DNA of 64,000 nt from Mycoplasmopsis fermentans PG18 (GCF_000209735.1 NC_021002.1:364130-428129), one strand, 5' to 3'. Shown: positions 1 through 18,936, numbered from the stretch's first letter. Notes: generated from the sequence alone by a model not told the origin. Numbers and translations are program-made.

Positions 1-2
1 TT

Positions 3-25
3 AAAAATCGGGAACCCCGATTTTT
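3..25 (-). terminator. Rho-independent terminator downstream of the DUF2188-type gene
   Basis: AAAATCGGG and CCCGATTTT form a perfect stem around a short loop. On the minus strand the stem is followed by T residues, directly after the stop codon of the minus-strand gene at 40-267. The stem is symmetrical and could also work on the plus strand. Confidence 0.8.
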
Positions 26-39
26 ATTATTAAATTTTA

Positions 40-267
40 TTATTTTTTGCCTTTGTGGCTAATAGCATCTCTAACACGGCCTGTTGTTTTGTGAATCAAT
101 ACAGAACCACCACGTTTTTTAGCAATTTCATTTGCTAATTCAACAGCTTCTTTTTGAGTTTTAACAATTTTTGTAGGTCTTGAGTTCCCAACACCTTTAA
201 CTTGTCAACCTAAGCCTTTAGGAGTTACGTGGTATACTGTTGCTTCTTTGTTTTTTGTTTCTGCCAT
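40..267 (-). CDS. DUF2188-type small protein
   Basis: A 75-residue protein starting MAETKNKEATVYHVTPKGLG. It has the layout of DUF2188 proteins: a short beta-rich start with a V-x-P-x-x-x-GW pattern (one Trp is a TGA codon), a central helix rich in Lys and Glu, then a basic stretch GGSVLIHKTTGRVRDAIS. The function of the family is unknown to me. The start is the ATG at 267, preceded by a GAAAGGAAA ribosome-binding site, with a TATAAT box further upstream near 300-310. It stands alone and is followed at once by a terminator. Confidence 0.75.
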
Positions 268-424
268 AATTTTCCTTTCATTGTTTTTATTAAGTGTATT
301 AATATTATAAAGAAAAAAACAACAAATTTAAAATATTTTTTTAAAGAGCATTTTTTCCAATAAGCCTATTTTAAAAAGCTATAAGTCACAATTTATTTTT
401 GAACATAAAACCTAATTTTTTAAA
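268..424. other. Intergenic region
   Basis: No gene seen. It holds the minus-strand promoter of the DUF2188-type gene (a TATAAT-like box near 300-310) and, at about 353-385, a partial match to the dispersed CCTATTTTATAG-type element. No convincing terminator for the lipoprotein gene on its right was found. Confidence 0.6.
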
Positions 425-1411
425 CTAGTCTTCAATTTTAGCTAAGAAGTCTTTAGATTTTACATTATTTTCTTTAATTGAAAATATAATGTTGACTTTG
501 CCATTTTTATCAAGAACTGTATATAAAAATCCATGAGAACCTGCATTTTTACCTGTAATTTGTTTTGAAGGATGTGTTATAACTTGAGATGGTTTTTTCA
601 ATCCAGTTTTTTTGTAAGCTTCAATTGCTTCTTTTGTTAATTTAAGCGAAGTTAGATTAATTGGTTTTTCCTTTTTATTATTACCTAATTTTTTTAAAGT
701 AAAAGTATAATTTTTTGGATTAATATCAATTCTCATGTTTTTGTTGTTCATGTATTCTTTAATTTTAGCTAATTGAGTAGCATATCCAGGATCAGTTTTG
801 TCATAGGTGAATATTTTGCCTTCTTCTGCCAGCTTTCTTAAATCTTCATAAGGATTTGCTGGAACTTTACCTTGTAATTCAACATGAGTAAAGTATTCTT
901 TATTAATGTTTGTATTTTTGTAAGTTACTTTAACTCTTAATTTTCCTGCTTTTTGTAAAGCAAGTTTTTCGGCATTATTTTTTGGTCAATCAACAGTTAC
1001 GCCAGTTAATGTGAAAATGTCATTTGTTGTTGTAGGTACATTTAATTTAGTTTTTTCATAGATGATGTCATTATCTGTAGCCTTTGTAACATCACAAGGG
1101 TTAGGTAATGAAAGATTAATTTCAGCTAAAAATGTATCTTTTAATTCTACAAATGATTTTTCTGCAAAAGTTAATTCAAATTTCTTTTCTTTTGGAGTTG
1201 ATTTAGTTGTGTATGAAACCGTAATAGTTAATTTACGTGTTGCATCATCAAAATTTAATGTCATTAAATTATTTAAATTAATTGTTGTGGCTTGAATATT
1301 CAATTTTTCAAGATTTTCTTTATTGAATTCTTTTTCTTCATTTGTATCTGGATCAGTGTAGTAAAGTTTTACTAAATTTTGTTCTTCTTTAATTTCTGAA
1401 TAATAGTTCTT
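425..1411 (-). pseudogene. Detached C-terminal part of the split surface lipoprotein
   Basis: This reading frame continues, in the same frame, directly from the TAA at 1412-1414 that ends the lipoprotein at 1412-3100, and runs open for about 328 codons to a stop at 425. It includes two TGA Trp codons upstream of the segment starting MNNKNMRIDINPKNYT. Its composition (Lys, Thr, Asn and Asp-rich, alternating beta pattern) matches the upstream part. There is no Shine-Dalgarno and no early ATG: the first in-frame candidates are a TTG at 1303 and an ATG at 1264. I read it as the severed C-terminal 37% of a protein of about 890 residues. A separate gene with a weak start, or phase-variable readthrough, cannot be excluded. 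Confidence 0.6.
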
Positions 1412-3100
1412 TTAACTAATTTTAGTTTTTAAAGTACCGATTAAGTTTTCAAATTTGTCTTCTGAATATGGAGCTGGTTTTTTGAAATCATTAATTTCAT
1501 ATTCAACTTCAACATTTTCTTGACTTTTATCTTCAAAACTTAAAGTTAATTTCAATTTTGCTTGACCTAAATTATTATTAGCAACAATTAATTCTGTTTT
1601 ATTAATTGTAATCTTTTCTTCACTTAGATATTCGCTTAAGGTTTTACCACTTGGAGTTGTGGCTGTAACTTGAGCCAATAAATCACTTGTGTGAGCTGCA
1701 ATATATTCTTCAATTGTTTTACTTGCTTTTTCATTTAAGTCAACATTTGTTAATTTAGCCATTTTTTGTTGAATGGTTTCTTTTGTAACAAAACCAGTTA
1801 TTTCTTTGTTGTATGCATATTCTGGTTGATTTCATTGTTGTCATTTTGCAACTAATTTAACTTTTCCTTCAAAATTGTCAACAACTTCTAATTGATATTT
1901 AATGTAATTTAAACCTTCCATGTTTTTAAATACAGATAAATCATTTTGATAATCTGCATTTGTGAATGTAATTTTTTCTTCTTTTTCTTGATCAGTTAGT
2001 GCATTAAATTCTTCAACATATTCTTGTGCAGTTTTAGTTGATTTATCTTTTAAATCCACATTAAATGCTGCTTCTAATTCACTATTAACTTTAATTTCTT
2101 TAAAGCCTGCAACTACTTGACTTCAAACATATGTTTCAGTTTTAGTGGCGTCTTTTCAACCAAAAGTAATATTAATTGATAATCATCCTGAATAAGGTTC
2201 AGTTTCACCTGATGAGGTATCAGCTTCTTTATTTTTAATTTCAATACCTTTTTCATTAAATACTTTTGTTACATCAACTTGTGTTTTATTTTTGAAGTAT
2301 CTTAGATCTGTAATTGTATAGTTGAAAACATTGAAATCTTTTTTGTTTTCTAAAACATCAATAGTATCAAAAATACCTTCTAATGTTGCTTGTAACGATT
2401 CAGTTTCTTTTTTGAATCCAGTTAATTTGATTGTAATTTCTTTTGATTTAGTTTTTGCTTTATTTTCAAAAGTTGCTTTAATATTTGCTTCACCTTTTGA
2501 AGCACTTACTTCTTCTATTTCTATGCTTTTAATTGATATTTCATATTCTTTTAAGAAAGTAGCTAAATCTTTGCTATTTGAAGTTGCTATTGACAATTTA
2601 GCTTGTAATTTAGCTAGATCATTAAATTGATTTTTGTATTCTTTAACTGTGTATTTGTCTTTTTCTGCTAAGTCCAAACCAGTTATAAATTTGATGTTTT
2701 CGTCAAATTTGTCAGTATCTACATAAAATCCTACAACCTTAATTGTGAATTTTTTAATTTCTTTATTTCCTTCTTTTTGAGTAAGGAAAATTTCTAATTC
2801 ACCCTTAGCTTTATCTGCTTTTAAGTTGTCAATTATATATGTATATTTCTTTGTTGTACTTTCAAATTTAATATCTTCTTTTTTAATTTGATCAGCTTCT
2901 TTTGTAGTTGTGCTAATCTTATATACTTTGTTTGTAGAGTCATAATCAGCATTCTTAATATCTGCAATAGACAAAAGTTTAAAGTCTTCATCTGCTTTAA
3001 TTTCTTCTTTTGTTGTGTTTTGACATTGAGATGAAATTAAAGGTAAAACACCTGCTGTTACGCTTGAAAAAATAAGACTTAATTTAATTTTCTTCTTCAT
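1412..3100 (-). CDS. Surface lipoprotein with PF04200-like repeats, C-terminally truncated
   Basis: A 562-residue lipoprotein precursor. The N-terminus MKKKIKLSLIFSSVTAGVLP followed by LISSQC is a signal peptide with a lipobox, and the mature protein would start at Cys26. The body contains repeating modules of about 100 residues (for example around YTVKEYKNQFNDLAKL, YVEEFNALTDQEKEEK and YIAAHTSDLLAQ), each ending in a V-x-x-x-F or I-K-x-x-G-F-K segment. This is the look of the lipoprotein 17-type variable surface proteins (PF04200). An ATG five codons upstream (3115) encloses the AAGGAG ribosome-binding site, so I start at 3100. The gene ends at a true TAA (1412-1414), yet the same frame stays open for another 330 codons. 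Expected location: outer face of the membrane. Confidence 0.8.
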
Positions 3101-3384
3101 ATATTTCTCCTTCATAAGAATAAATTCTTATGCTAATAAATTATCTTAAATTCCTATTATTTTTTAAATAAATGGAAAAAATATCCACATTTTTCAAAAT
3201 TAATGAAATTAATAAATTTCTCATTTTTTAAAGGAATTTACCAAAAACACTATAAAACAGCATTATTGGATAAAAGCGGTATAAATTGTGAAAATTTTAT
3301 GTGGAATAACTATGTTAAAATTACTTTTTTTGTTACCAAAAATAATATAATTCTATAGCAATAAATTTTATAAGAGAGGTGCAA
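3101..3384. promoter_or_regulatory. Divergent promoter region between lipoprotein and nuclease
   Basis: About 280 bases separate two genes that point away from each other. A TATAAT box at 3346-3351 fits the rightward nuclease gene (ATG 3385, AGAGAGG ribosome-binding site at 3373-3379). A copy of the dispersed TTTACC...ATAAAACAG element lies at 3237-3260. No coding sequence seen. Confidence 0.55.
3237..3260 (-). repeat. Dispersed intergenic element, copy 1
   Basis: On the minus strand this reads CTGTTTTATAGTG then TTTTTGGTAAA, matching the core of copies near 18.8, 34.7 and 57.9 kb. It lies about 140 bases upstream of the minus-strand lipoprotein gene. Confidence 0.6.
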
Positions 3385-4881
3385 ATGACAAGAAAAACTA
3401 AAATAGGTATTTTAATTGGAACAAATATTATTGTTACTGCTGGACTAATAACAGCTTTAGCAATAGCGCCAACTAGAAATAATAGTAATCATTCAAATTC
3501 AGGCACAACAACAAGTGAAACAAGAAAAATAGAAGTCAAAGCTAAAGTGAGTGTTGATTTAAGCAAAAAAATTGATCAGTTATCTAATCCAAGCACTGAG
3601 TGATTTGATTTTAATGGAAAAGCAATTCAAGAAAGAGTTGTTAAATTAACTGGAAAATATGATTCTAAAACTCAAATTTTAACCTTAGAATTTGAGTTAT
3701 TAGATACAAAAACTTCAAAATCACAACATTTTACTGCACAAATTAAAGTTGAAAATTCTGTAGGTGGAGGTACATCAACAAGCGAAACAAGAAAAATAGA
3801 AGTCAAAGCTAAAGCAAGTGTTGATTTAAGCAAAAAAATTGATCAGTTATCTAATCCAAGCACTGAGTGATTTGATTTTAATGGAAAATCAAGTCAAGAA
3901 AGAGTTACTAATTTAATTGGAAAATATGATTCTAAAACTCAAATTTTAACCTTAGAATTTGACTTATTAGATATCAAAACTTCAAAATCACAACATTTTA
4001 CTGCACAAATTAAAGTTGAAAATTCTGGAGGCGGAGGAACAACAACAGGTGACTATGTTTATGATAAAAGTAATAATTATTATTCTTCTTTAGAAGGTTT
4101 AAGAGGAGTTGATTTATTTAATGCTTTATTAAATTTACAAAAACAAAAAAGAAGCAAACTTACAAATTATGCAGATTTAGTTAATAGAATTTATAGAAAT
4201 GCATTTATAGATAAATATTTCGAAAAAGACAACACTATTCTTGATGTATATTCAGAAAATCCAAATGGAAAAGACCCTTATGTTTTTAAAGTTGATGAAT
4301 ATGATGGAAGAGGCGGAAAATCAACAGGAAAATCATATGGTAATGGAGAAGGATCTATGTTTAATCGAGAACATATGATTCCTCAGTCATGATTTAATAA
4401 AGATGAGGCAACAAGATGTGATGCTCATTTTGTTTGACCTACAGATAAAAATGTAAATGCTTGAAGAGGTAATGATCCTCATGATAATATTAGTAGTCCA
4501 TCTTGAACTTCTTTAAATGGAACTAAAGGGAAAGATGGTGTTGGTTGTGAACCTATTGATTACTTTAAAGGAGATATAGCAAGAGCATATTTCTATTTCA
4601 ATGTTACACACCATAATGGAACACATAATAAAGGTGAAAGAGTATATACTTCAACTTTTCCTTTCTTTGTAAAACACTATTTAGATGTATATTCTAAATG
4701 AGCAACAAATGATCAAGTTGACTTAATCGAAATTGACAGAAACAATAAATTAGATGAAATCTACGGTGGTTTAAGAAATCCATTTATTGATTATCCTGAT
4801 TTAATTGAATTAATTTGAGGCAATGATACAACTAAAAAATTTGAAAATCGTGGTGTAATCGTTAGTGTAAAAACACCTTAA
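3385..4881 (+). CDS. Membrane-anchored endonuclease I family nuclease with duplicated N-terminal module
   Basis: A 498-residue protein. Residues 7-29 (IGILIGTNIIVTAGLITALA) form an uncleaved signal anchor without a lipobox Cys, so the protein probably faces outward on a membrane stem. Residues about 42-130 and 131-219 are two near-identical 89-residue modules beginning SETRKIEVKAK and ending HFTAQIKVENS, separated by Gly- and Thr-rich linkers. The C-terminal half is a nuclease domain of the endonuclease I (EndA/Bsn, PF04231) type. The motif NREHMIPQSWFN (catalytic His about 330) is followed by HFVWPTDKNVNAWRGNDPHD, which supplies the usual metal- and substrate-binding residues. Likely role: degrading external nucleic acid for nucleotide salvage. 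A GTG two codons upstream overlaps the ribosome-binding site, so the ATG was chosen. Confidence 0.85.
3508..4041 (+). repeat. 267-bp tandem duplication inside the nuclease gene
   Basis: Two adjacent units (about 3508-3774 and 3775-4041) repeat with a period of 267 bases, exactly 89 codons. Both contain the blocks AGAAGTCAAAGCTAAAG and GATCAGTTATCTAATCCAAG. Differences are few and scattered, so the duplication looks recent. Confidence 0.9.
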
Positions 4882-4895
4882 AATAATATAAATTC

Positions 4896-4929
4896 AACAA
4901 GCAAGAAATAATTTGCTTGTTTTATTTTT
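4896..4929 (+). terminator. Terminator of the endonuclease I gene
   Basis: ACAAGCAA (4897-4904) and TTGCTTGT (4913-4920) form a perfect 8-bp stem followed by TTTATTTTTA. Confidence 0.8.
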
Positions 4930-4951
4930 ATCTAAAAAGCCTATAAAATAG
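4926..4951 (-). repeat. Dispersed intergenic element, divergent copy
   Basis: On the minus strand it reads CTATTTTATAGGC then TTTTTAGATAAAA. This is closest to the copy at 28317-28347. Confidence 0.4.
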
Positions 4952-5024
4952 TTGATTAGAGTAATAACACAAAAAATTTATTTTAATTAATTAAAATACT
5001 AAATTAAATCTTGCTATTTGAGTT

Positions 5025-5036
5025 TATAATTAAAAT
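5025..5036 (+). promoter_or_regulatory. Promoter -10 box giving a probable leaderless uvrB mRNA
   Basis: TATAAT at 5025-5030 lies only 6 bases before the uvrB ATG, and no Shine-Dalgarno is present. Transcription would therefore start at or beside the start codon. The TATAATT(G/A)AAA...ATG arrangement recurs at tsaC, secDF and ribF. Confidence 0.6.
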
Positions 5037-7046
5037 ATGTCAATTTTTAAATTAATTTCACCTTATAAACCTGCAGGTGATCAACCTGAAGCAATTAAAG
5101 AACTTGTAGAAAATATTAAAGACAATATGCAACATCAAGTGCTTAAAGGAGTTACTGGTAGTGGTAAAACTTTTACTATTGCAAATGTTATTAAAGAATT
5201 TGATCGCCCTGTTTTAGTTTTAAGTCACAACAAAACTTTAGCTTCTCAACTTTACAGTGAGTTGAAAGGTTTCTTTCCTCATAATCGCGTTGAGTATTAT
5301 GTTTCATATTTTGACTACTATCGACCCGAAGCTTATATTCCTTCTTCAGATACTTACATTGATAAACAATCTCAAAATAACAAAGATTTAGATGCTATGA
5401 GAATGTCAGCTATGAATGCTGTTTTAACTAGAAATGACACTATTATTGTTGCTTCAGTTTCGGCAATTTATGGTGCACTTAATCCTAGTGAATATTATGC
5501 TTCAGTTTTTCCTATTGAAGTAGGTATGCAAATTAAAAGGCAAGAATTCTTTAAAAAACTTGTTCAAAGAAACTATAAAAGAAACCAAATTGATTTAGAA
5601 TTAGGCACTTTTAGCGCCAAAGGTGATGCAGTTTATATTCAACCAGCTGATAGTGATGAATATCAAATTCGAGTCGATTTTTTTGGCGATGAAATTGATT
5701 CAATTGCAACTTGCGATCCTATTACTAAAGAAGTAATAGAACGTTTTAGTCATTACACAATTTTCCCCGGAGATGCTTATACAGTTGATAGAAGTGTTAT
5801 TGATGAAGCTTGTGACAAAATCTTAGTTGAATTAGATGAGAGAATTAAATATTTTAAAGCTAATAACCAATTAATTGAAGCTCAAAGAATCCAAGAAAGA
5901 GTTGAAAAAGATGTCGATAGCTTAAGAGAATTTGGTATGTGTCCTGGTATTGAAAACTATGCAAGATATATGGATAGAAGAGAAGCAGGCGAGCGTCCTT
6001 ATACCTTATTAGACTATTTTAAAGGCAAAAAACCACTTTTATTTATTGATGAGAGTCACATGATGATTCCACAATTAAATGGAATGTATCATGGTGACTA
6101 CTCACGTAAAAAAAACTTAGTTGATTATGGTTTTAGATTACCAAGTGCACTAGATAATAGACCACTGCTTTTTAAAGAATTTGAAAATGAATTTGATTTT
6201 CAAACTGTTTATATTTCAGCTACCCCTGATGATTATGAACTTGATAAAACTCATGGTTTATTAACCAAATTATTTGTTCGTCCTACTGGTCTTTTAGATC
6301 CTAAAATTGAAATTAGACTTTCTAAAAACCAAATTGAAGATATTTATGATGAATTGCAAAGACAAAAAGATAAAAATGAAAGAACTTTGATTTTAACTAC
6401 AACTAAACGTTTAGCTGAAGAATTAAGTAGATACTTTTTAGAAAAAAATGAAAAAATTGCTTATATCCACTCAGAACATAATACTTTTGAACGGAATGAA
6501 ATCTTAAGAAAACTTCGTAAAGGCGTTTACGACACTGTTATTGGAATTAACTTATTGCGTGAAGGTGTTGATTTACCTGAAGTAAGTTTAATTATGGTTT
6601 TAGATGCTGATAAAGAAGGCTTTATGCGTTCGACTAAAAGCTTAATCCAAATTTCAGGTCGGGCAGCTAGAAATGCTAATGGTCGAGTAATTTTCTATGC
6701 AGATAAAACTACTAAAAGTATGCAAGAGTGTATTGAAGATAATGAAATTAAAAGAAAGATGCAGATTGCTTATAATAAGAAACATAATATTACACCTAAA
6801 ACCATTATTAAACCAATTGCTGAGCCAATTCATGGCGAAGGAATTGAAGGCGAAATTGAATTCTTTTTCAAAAACGAAAAACGAAATCAAACTCAAAGTG
6901 GCAAGAAAGCTAAAGAAGAACTTATTAAAAGATTACGTGAACAAATGAATCAAGCAGCTAAAGAATTGGACTATGAAAGAGCTATTGAATTGCGCGATAT
7001 TATCCTAGAATTACAAGCTGGTAAAGATAAGAAAGTTGAGGAATAA
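5037..7046 (+). CDS. uvrB: Excinuclease ABC subunit B
   Basis: A 669-residue UvrB, the usual length. It is the helicase-like damage-verification subunit of nucleotide excision repair, which receives DNA from UvrA and recruits UvrC. Visible in order: the N-terminal [11 protein letters not shown]; Walker A GVTGSGKT (residues about 38-45); the beta-hairpin region [15 protein letters not shown]; helicase motifs LLFIDESH and [10 protein letters not shown]; the motif VI region [15 protein letters not shown]; and a C-terminal UvrC-binding coiled coil [15 protein letters not shown]. It contains no TGA codon. It is followed with a 2-base gap by a small unknown gene and then by uvrA, so the three are probably co-transcribed. 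No uvrC lies in the window. Confidence 0.97.
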   Translation: MSIFKLISPYKPAGDQPEAIKELVENIKDNMQHQVLKGVTGSGKTFTIANVIKEFDRPVLVLSHNKTLASQLYSELKGFFPHNRVEYYVSYFDYYRPEAYIPSSDTYIDKQSQNNKDLDAMRMSAMNAVLTRNDTIIVASVSAIYGALNPSEYYASVFPIEVGMQIKRQEFFKKLVQRNYKRNQIDLELGTFSAKGDAVYIQPADSDEYQIRVDFFGDEIDSIATCDPITKEVIERFSHYTIFPGDAYTVDRSVIDEACDKILVELDERIKYFKANNQLIEAQRIQERVEKDVDSLREFGMCPGIENYARYMDRREAGERPYTLLDYFKGKKPLLFIDESHMMIPQLNGMYHGDYSRKKNLVDYGFRLPSALDNRPLLFKEFENEFDFQTVYISATPDDYELDKTHGLLTKLFVRPTGLLDPKIEIRLSKNQIEDIYDELQRQKDKNERTLILTTTKRLAEELSRYFLEKNEKIAYIHSEHNTFERNEILRKLRKGVYDTVIGINLLREGVDLPEVSLIMVLDADKEGFMRSTKSLIQISGRAARNANGRVIFYADKTTKSMQECIEDNEIKRKMQIAYNKKHNITPKTIIKPIAEPIHGEGIEGEIEFFFKNEKRNQTQSGKKAKEELIKRLREQMNQAAKELDYERAIELRDIILELQAGKDKKVEE

Positions 7047-7048
7047 AA

Positions 7049-7555
7049 ATGAGAGTGACATTATTTGATTTAGTTAACAACTTAAAGTATTATTCTTCTT
7101 TAACTATTAACTTATATTCTATTAATAAAGCTATTAGACAACTATTAAAAATGATTCCAAATTTGAGTGCTAAAGAAAAAGAACTTTTAACTTTAGATTA
7201 TTTAGGAACCGAGTTTAATAAATATTCGAGTGAGCTTTATAAACATGCAATTTGTATTGTTTATTTAGCTAATAAATATAAAGTTAATTGAGCGGTAAAT
7301 TTTATAAAAGACTTAAAATTAGAATTAAATAAAGTTAATGATATTGAAGGCTTTTTAGATTTAGTTTTAACTCAAAAAAATCAAAAACTAATTAAACAAA
7401 AATTAAGTCAAATATTCAAATTTGTTAACTTAGATGGCAATGTAAAAGACATTATTATAATTTACGATTTAATCTGTTTTATAGGTTTATTAGTAAATTT
7501 AACAAACACAGAATTTGAACTTTTACCATATGATGCATGTAATATTATTTCGTAA
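7049..7555 (+). CDS. Unknown protein between uvrB and uvrA
   Basis: A 168-residue protein beginning MRVTLFDLVNNLKYYSSLTI, with one TGA Trp codon. It is mostly helical and Leu, Ile, Asn and Lys-rich, without a signal peptide. The segment IIIIYDLICFIGLLVNLTN near the C-terminus is hydrophobic and could be a buried helix or a single membrane segment. I recognise no family. Its ATG sits 2 bases after uvrB, with the ribosome-binding site TTGAGG inside the uvrB 3' end, and it ends 15 bases before uvrA. It therefore belongs to the uvr operon by position, but a repair role is only guilt by association. Confidence 0.75.
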
Positions 7556-7570
7556 ATAAGGAGGTTTTTT

Positions 7571-10393
7571 ATGTCAGCCAAAGAAGAAATTATAGTTAAA
7601 GGTGCTAGAGAACATAATTTAAAAAATGTTTCAGTAACTTTACCTAAAAATAAACTCATAGTTTTTACAGGGCTTTCAGGTAGTGGAAAGTCTTCTTTAG
7701 CATTCAATACTATTTATGAAGAAGGTAGAAGAAAATATGTTGATAGTTTAAGTAACTATGCTCGTTTATTTTTAGGTGGAACAAGTAAACCTGATGTTGA
7801 TAGTATTGATGGGCTTAGTCCTTCTATTTCAATTGAACAAAAAACAACACATAATAACCCTCGTTCAACTGTTGGTACTGTTACTGAAATTTATGACTAT
7901 TTTAGATTACTTTTTGCTCGTATTGGTAAACCATTTTGTCCTCACCATAATATTGAAATAACTAGTCAAACCAATAAAGATATTATTGATTCAGTTTTCA
8001 ATTTAAAAGATGGATCAAAACTTTATATTTTAGCTCCTGTTGTTGATGGTGAAAAAGGAACCTGAGCAACGCTTTTAGAAAAACTTAAAAAAGAAGGATT
8101 CTTAAGAGTTAAAGTTGATGGTGAAATAAAAAACCTTGAAGATGAAATTAAATTAGAAAAAAATATTAGACATACTATTGATATAGTAATTGACCGTGTG
8201 GTTTTAAATGAAGAAAATAGAAACAGAATTTCTGAAGCTTTAAGTGTTGCTGTGGAATATGGAAAAGGCATAGTTAAAGTTGAAACTACTGATGATGAAG
8301 TTAAAACATTTTCAAAATTACACTCTTGTGTTTATAAAGATTTTGAAATGCCTAAAATTGAAACTAAACTTTTCTCATTTAACTCGCCTTATGGTATGTG
8401 TCAAAATTGCAAAGGACTTGGAGTCGATTTAAAAGCTGACTTTGATGCTCTAACTCCAGAACCTTGAAGAAGTATATTTGAAGGTGGAATTAAATATTTT
8501 GAAAACACAGTCAATACTCAAAATTTAGAGTGACAAGAATTTGAAGTTTTATTAGATCATTACAAAATTGATAAAAATTGTCCAATTGAAGATTTAGGTA
8601 AAAAAGACTTAGAAATCATTAAATATGGATCAAAAGAAGAACTCGACTTTGTTGTTGTTTCTGAAAGTGGAAATAAATGAAGAAAACACAAAGTTATCGA
8701 AGGTATTTTGACTAAAGTCCAAAGACTTTATATAGAAACAACTAGCGAAAGAATTCGTGACTGACTTAAAAAATACATGGGTACTTTTGAATGTTCAACT
8801 TGCCATGGAAGTAGATTAAATGAATATGCACTAGCAGTTAGAATTAATGGTTATAACATAGAAGACTTTAGTCGTATGTCAGTTGAAGATGCTTTGATTA
8901 CTATCGAAAACTTAAAATTGAATGAAGAAGAGACTAAGATTTCTACTTTAATTATTAATGAATTAATTAACCGTTTAAGTTTTCTTAAAAATGTTGGACT
9001 TAACTATTTAACTTTAAATAGAAATGCCGAAACTTTAAGTGGTGGTGAAAGTCAAAGAATTAAATTAGCAACTCAAATTGGTTCTAATTTAACTGGTGTT
9101 TTATATGTTTTAGATGAACCATCAATTGGGCTTCATCAAAAAGATAATGACCGTTTAATTAAAACACTTAAAAGTATGGTTGAAATAGGTAATACTTTAA
9201 TTGTTGTTGAACATGATGAAGAAACAATTAGATCAGCAGATTATATTGTTGATATTGGACCTAAGGCAGGAATTCATGGTGGTGAAATTATTGCTCAAGG
9301 AACTTTAGAAGACATTATTAAAGAACCAAAAAGTATCACTGGAAAATATTTAAGTGGTGAAATGAAAATCGAAGTACCAAGAGTTAGAAGAAGTGGAAAT
9401 GGCAAAGTAGTTACTATTTTTCAAGCTGCAGAAAACAACTTAAAAAATATTGATGTCAAGTTTCCTTTAGGTAAATTTATAGGAGTTACAGGCTTAAGTG
9501 GCAGTGGTAAAAGTAGTCTTGTAAATGAAATCCTAGTTAAAGGTATCGAAAGCGTATTAGGCCATAAAACAGGCAAAATCGGAAAATTCAAGAGTATTAG
9601 TGGACTAAATCAAATTGATAAAATTGTGCCAATTAGCCAAAGCCCTATTGGCAGAACTCCTCGTTCTAATCCAGCAACTTATACCTCAGTTTTTGATGAT
9701 ATTAGAGAAATTTTTGCCTCAGTTGAAGAATCACGTGCTAGAGCTTATAGCCGTTCTCGTTTTAGTTTCAATGTGCCTGGCGGACGTTGTGAAAAATGTC
9801 AAGGAGATGGTTCAATTAAAATTGAAATGCACTTTTTACCTGATGTTTATGTACCTTGTGACGAGTGCGATGGTCAAAGATATAATCGTGAAACTTTAGA
9901 GATTAAATACAAAAATAAAAATATAGCTCAAGTCTTAGATATGACTGCTGATGAAGCACTTGAATTCTTTAGTACTAGAGCAAATATTAGAATTAAATTA
10001 GAAACTTTAGTTGCTGTTGGATTAGGTTATATTAAGCTTGGACAATCATCAACAACACTTAGTGGTGGCGAAGCTCAACGGGTAAAATTAGCTACTTATT
10101 TACAAAAGAAGGCGACAGGAAAAACCATTTATGTATTGGATGAACCTACTACAGGATTACATTCTTATGATGTTGCAAACTTATTAAAAGTTTTAAATAA
10201 AATTGTTGATAATGGTGACACAGTTGTTGTTATTGAACACAATTTAGATGTCATTAAATGTTGTGATTATATTATCGATCTTGGCCCTGAAGGTGGGGTA
10301 AATGGTGGCCGAGTTGTGGCTACTGGAACTCCTGAACAAGTGGCAGAAAATGAAAATAGTTACACAGGACAATACCTAAAAATGATTTTATAA
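7571..10393 (+). CDS. uvrA: Excinuclease ABC subunit A
   Basis: A 940-residue UvrA, full length for the family, with several TGA Trp codons. It is the ATP-dependent dimer that first recognises bulky DNA lesions and loads UvrB. Visible: the first Walker [10 protein letters not shown] (residues 34-42); a zinc-finger pair CQNC...[10 protein letters not shown]; the first signature LSGGESQRI and Walker [13 protein letters not shown]; the second Walker [10 protein letters not shown]; the second zinc finger [11 protein letters not shown]...CDEC; the signature LSGGEAQRV and [12 protein letters not shown] strong AAGGAGG site lies 8 bases before the ATG. It is the last gene of the uvrB-unknown-uvrA unit and is followed by a small terminator. 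Confidence 0.97.
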
Positions 10394-10699
10394 ATCACAA
10401 TTTTGAAGAAGCACAAGCTGCTTTTTTTATTTTTCTAATTTGCTAAATTTTGACCAATTAACCTATAAAAAAGCCTTAAAATTCAAAAAATAAATTTTAA
10501 TTTTTCTTAATTTAAGAAGGCTTGAAAAATTTTGAAAAAATAATACATTTTTTTTCTTGGTATTTTAGATTTTATTGGTAAAATATAAACACATTTGCTT
10601 TTTTATTTAATATTAAATATTTATTATGCAAAAAACCTTTTTATGGTATAAGCTGACAAAAAAGCAAATTTTATTATGAGAAAAAAGGAGTATTACTGT
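10394..10699. promoter_or_regulatory. uvrA terminator and rpoB promoter region
   Basis: A short hairpin AAGCA/TGCTT with a T-run at 10407-10430 ends uvrA. Two extended -10 candidates follow: TGGTAAAAT near 10575 and TGGTATAAG at 10644-10652. The second would give a leader of about 40 bases with AAAAAAGGAG before rpoB. A weak copy of the dispersed element (GACCAATTAACCTATAAAA) lies near 10450-10475. Confidence 0.55.
10407..10430 (+). terminator. Terminator of uvrA
   Basis: AAGCA (10409-10413) pairs with TGCTT (10419-10423) and is followed by seven T residues. The stem is short. Confidence 0.55.
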
Positions 10700-18785
<8,086 letters not shown>

Positions 18786-18790
18786 TAAAT

Positions 18791-18868
18791 AAAAAATAAA
18801 TAGCTTTTACCAAAAATATTGTTTTATAGTACTATTAGTAAAATTTAGCTATTTATTTTTATTTTTTT
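18791..18868 (+). terminator. Long rpoC terminator enclosing a copy of the dispersed element
   Basis: AAATAAATAGCT (18793-18804) and AGCTATTTATTT (18847-18858) form a perfect 12-bp outer stem followed by TTATTTTTTT. The inner part, TTTTAC...GTAAAA, also pairs, and the apical part carries the repeat core TGTTTTATAGT. The dispersed element here is thus the head of a terminator hairpin. Confidence 0.75.
18805..18844 (+). repeat. Dispersed intergenic element, copy 2
   Basis: Reads TTTTACCAAAAATATT, then GTTTTATAGTACTATTAGTAAAA. The ends TTTTAC and GTAAAA are inverted. This is the most complete hairpin form of the element. Confidence 0.6.
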
Positions 18869-18881
18869 GTAAAAAATACTC

Positions 18882-18913
18882 TTTTTGACTAATCAAGTTA
18901 TTTTATAGTATTT
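18882..18913 (+). repeat. Dispersed intergenic element, divergent copy
   Basis: TTTTTGACTAATCAAG followed by TTATTTTATAGTATTT, just upstream of the promoter of the RNA-like locus. It shares ACTAATCAA-type flanks with the complement of the copy near 4.93 kb. Confidence 0.35.
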
Positions 18914-18936
18914 AAAAAAACAAATTAAATTTGGTA

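Noticed and set aside
1062-1295. A plus-strand frame antisense to the lipoprotein gene
   Set aside because: No ribosome-binding site. It follows from low-complexity codons on the other strand.
3290-3315. TGTGGAATAAC near 3300 as a DnaA box
   Set aside because: One base off the consensus and isolated. No other origin feature.
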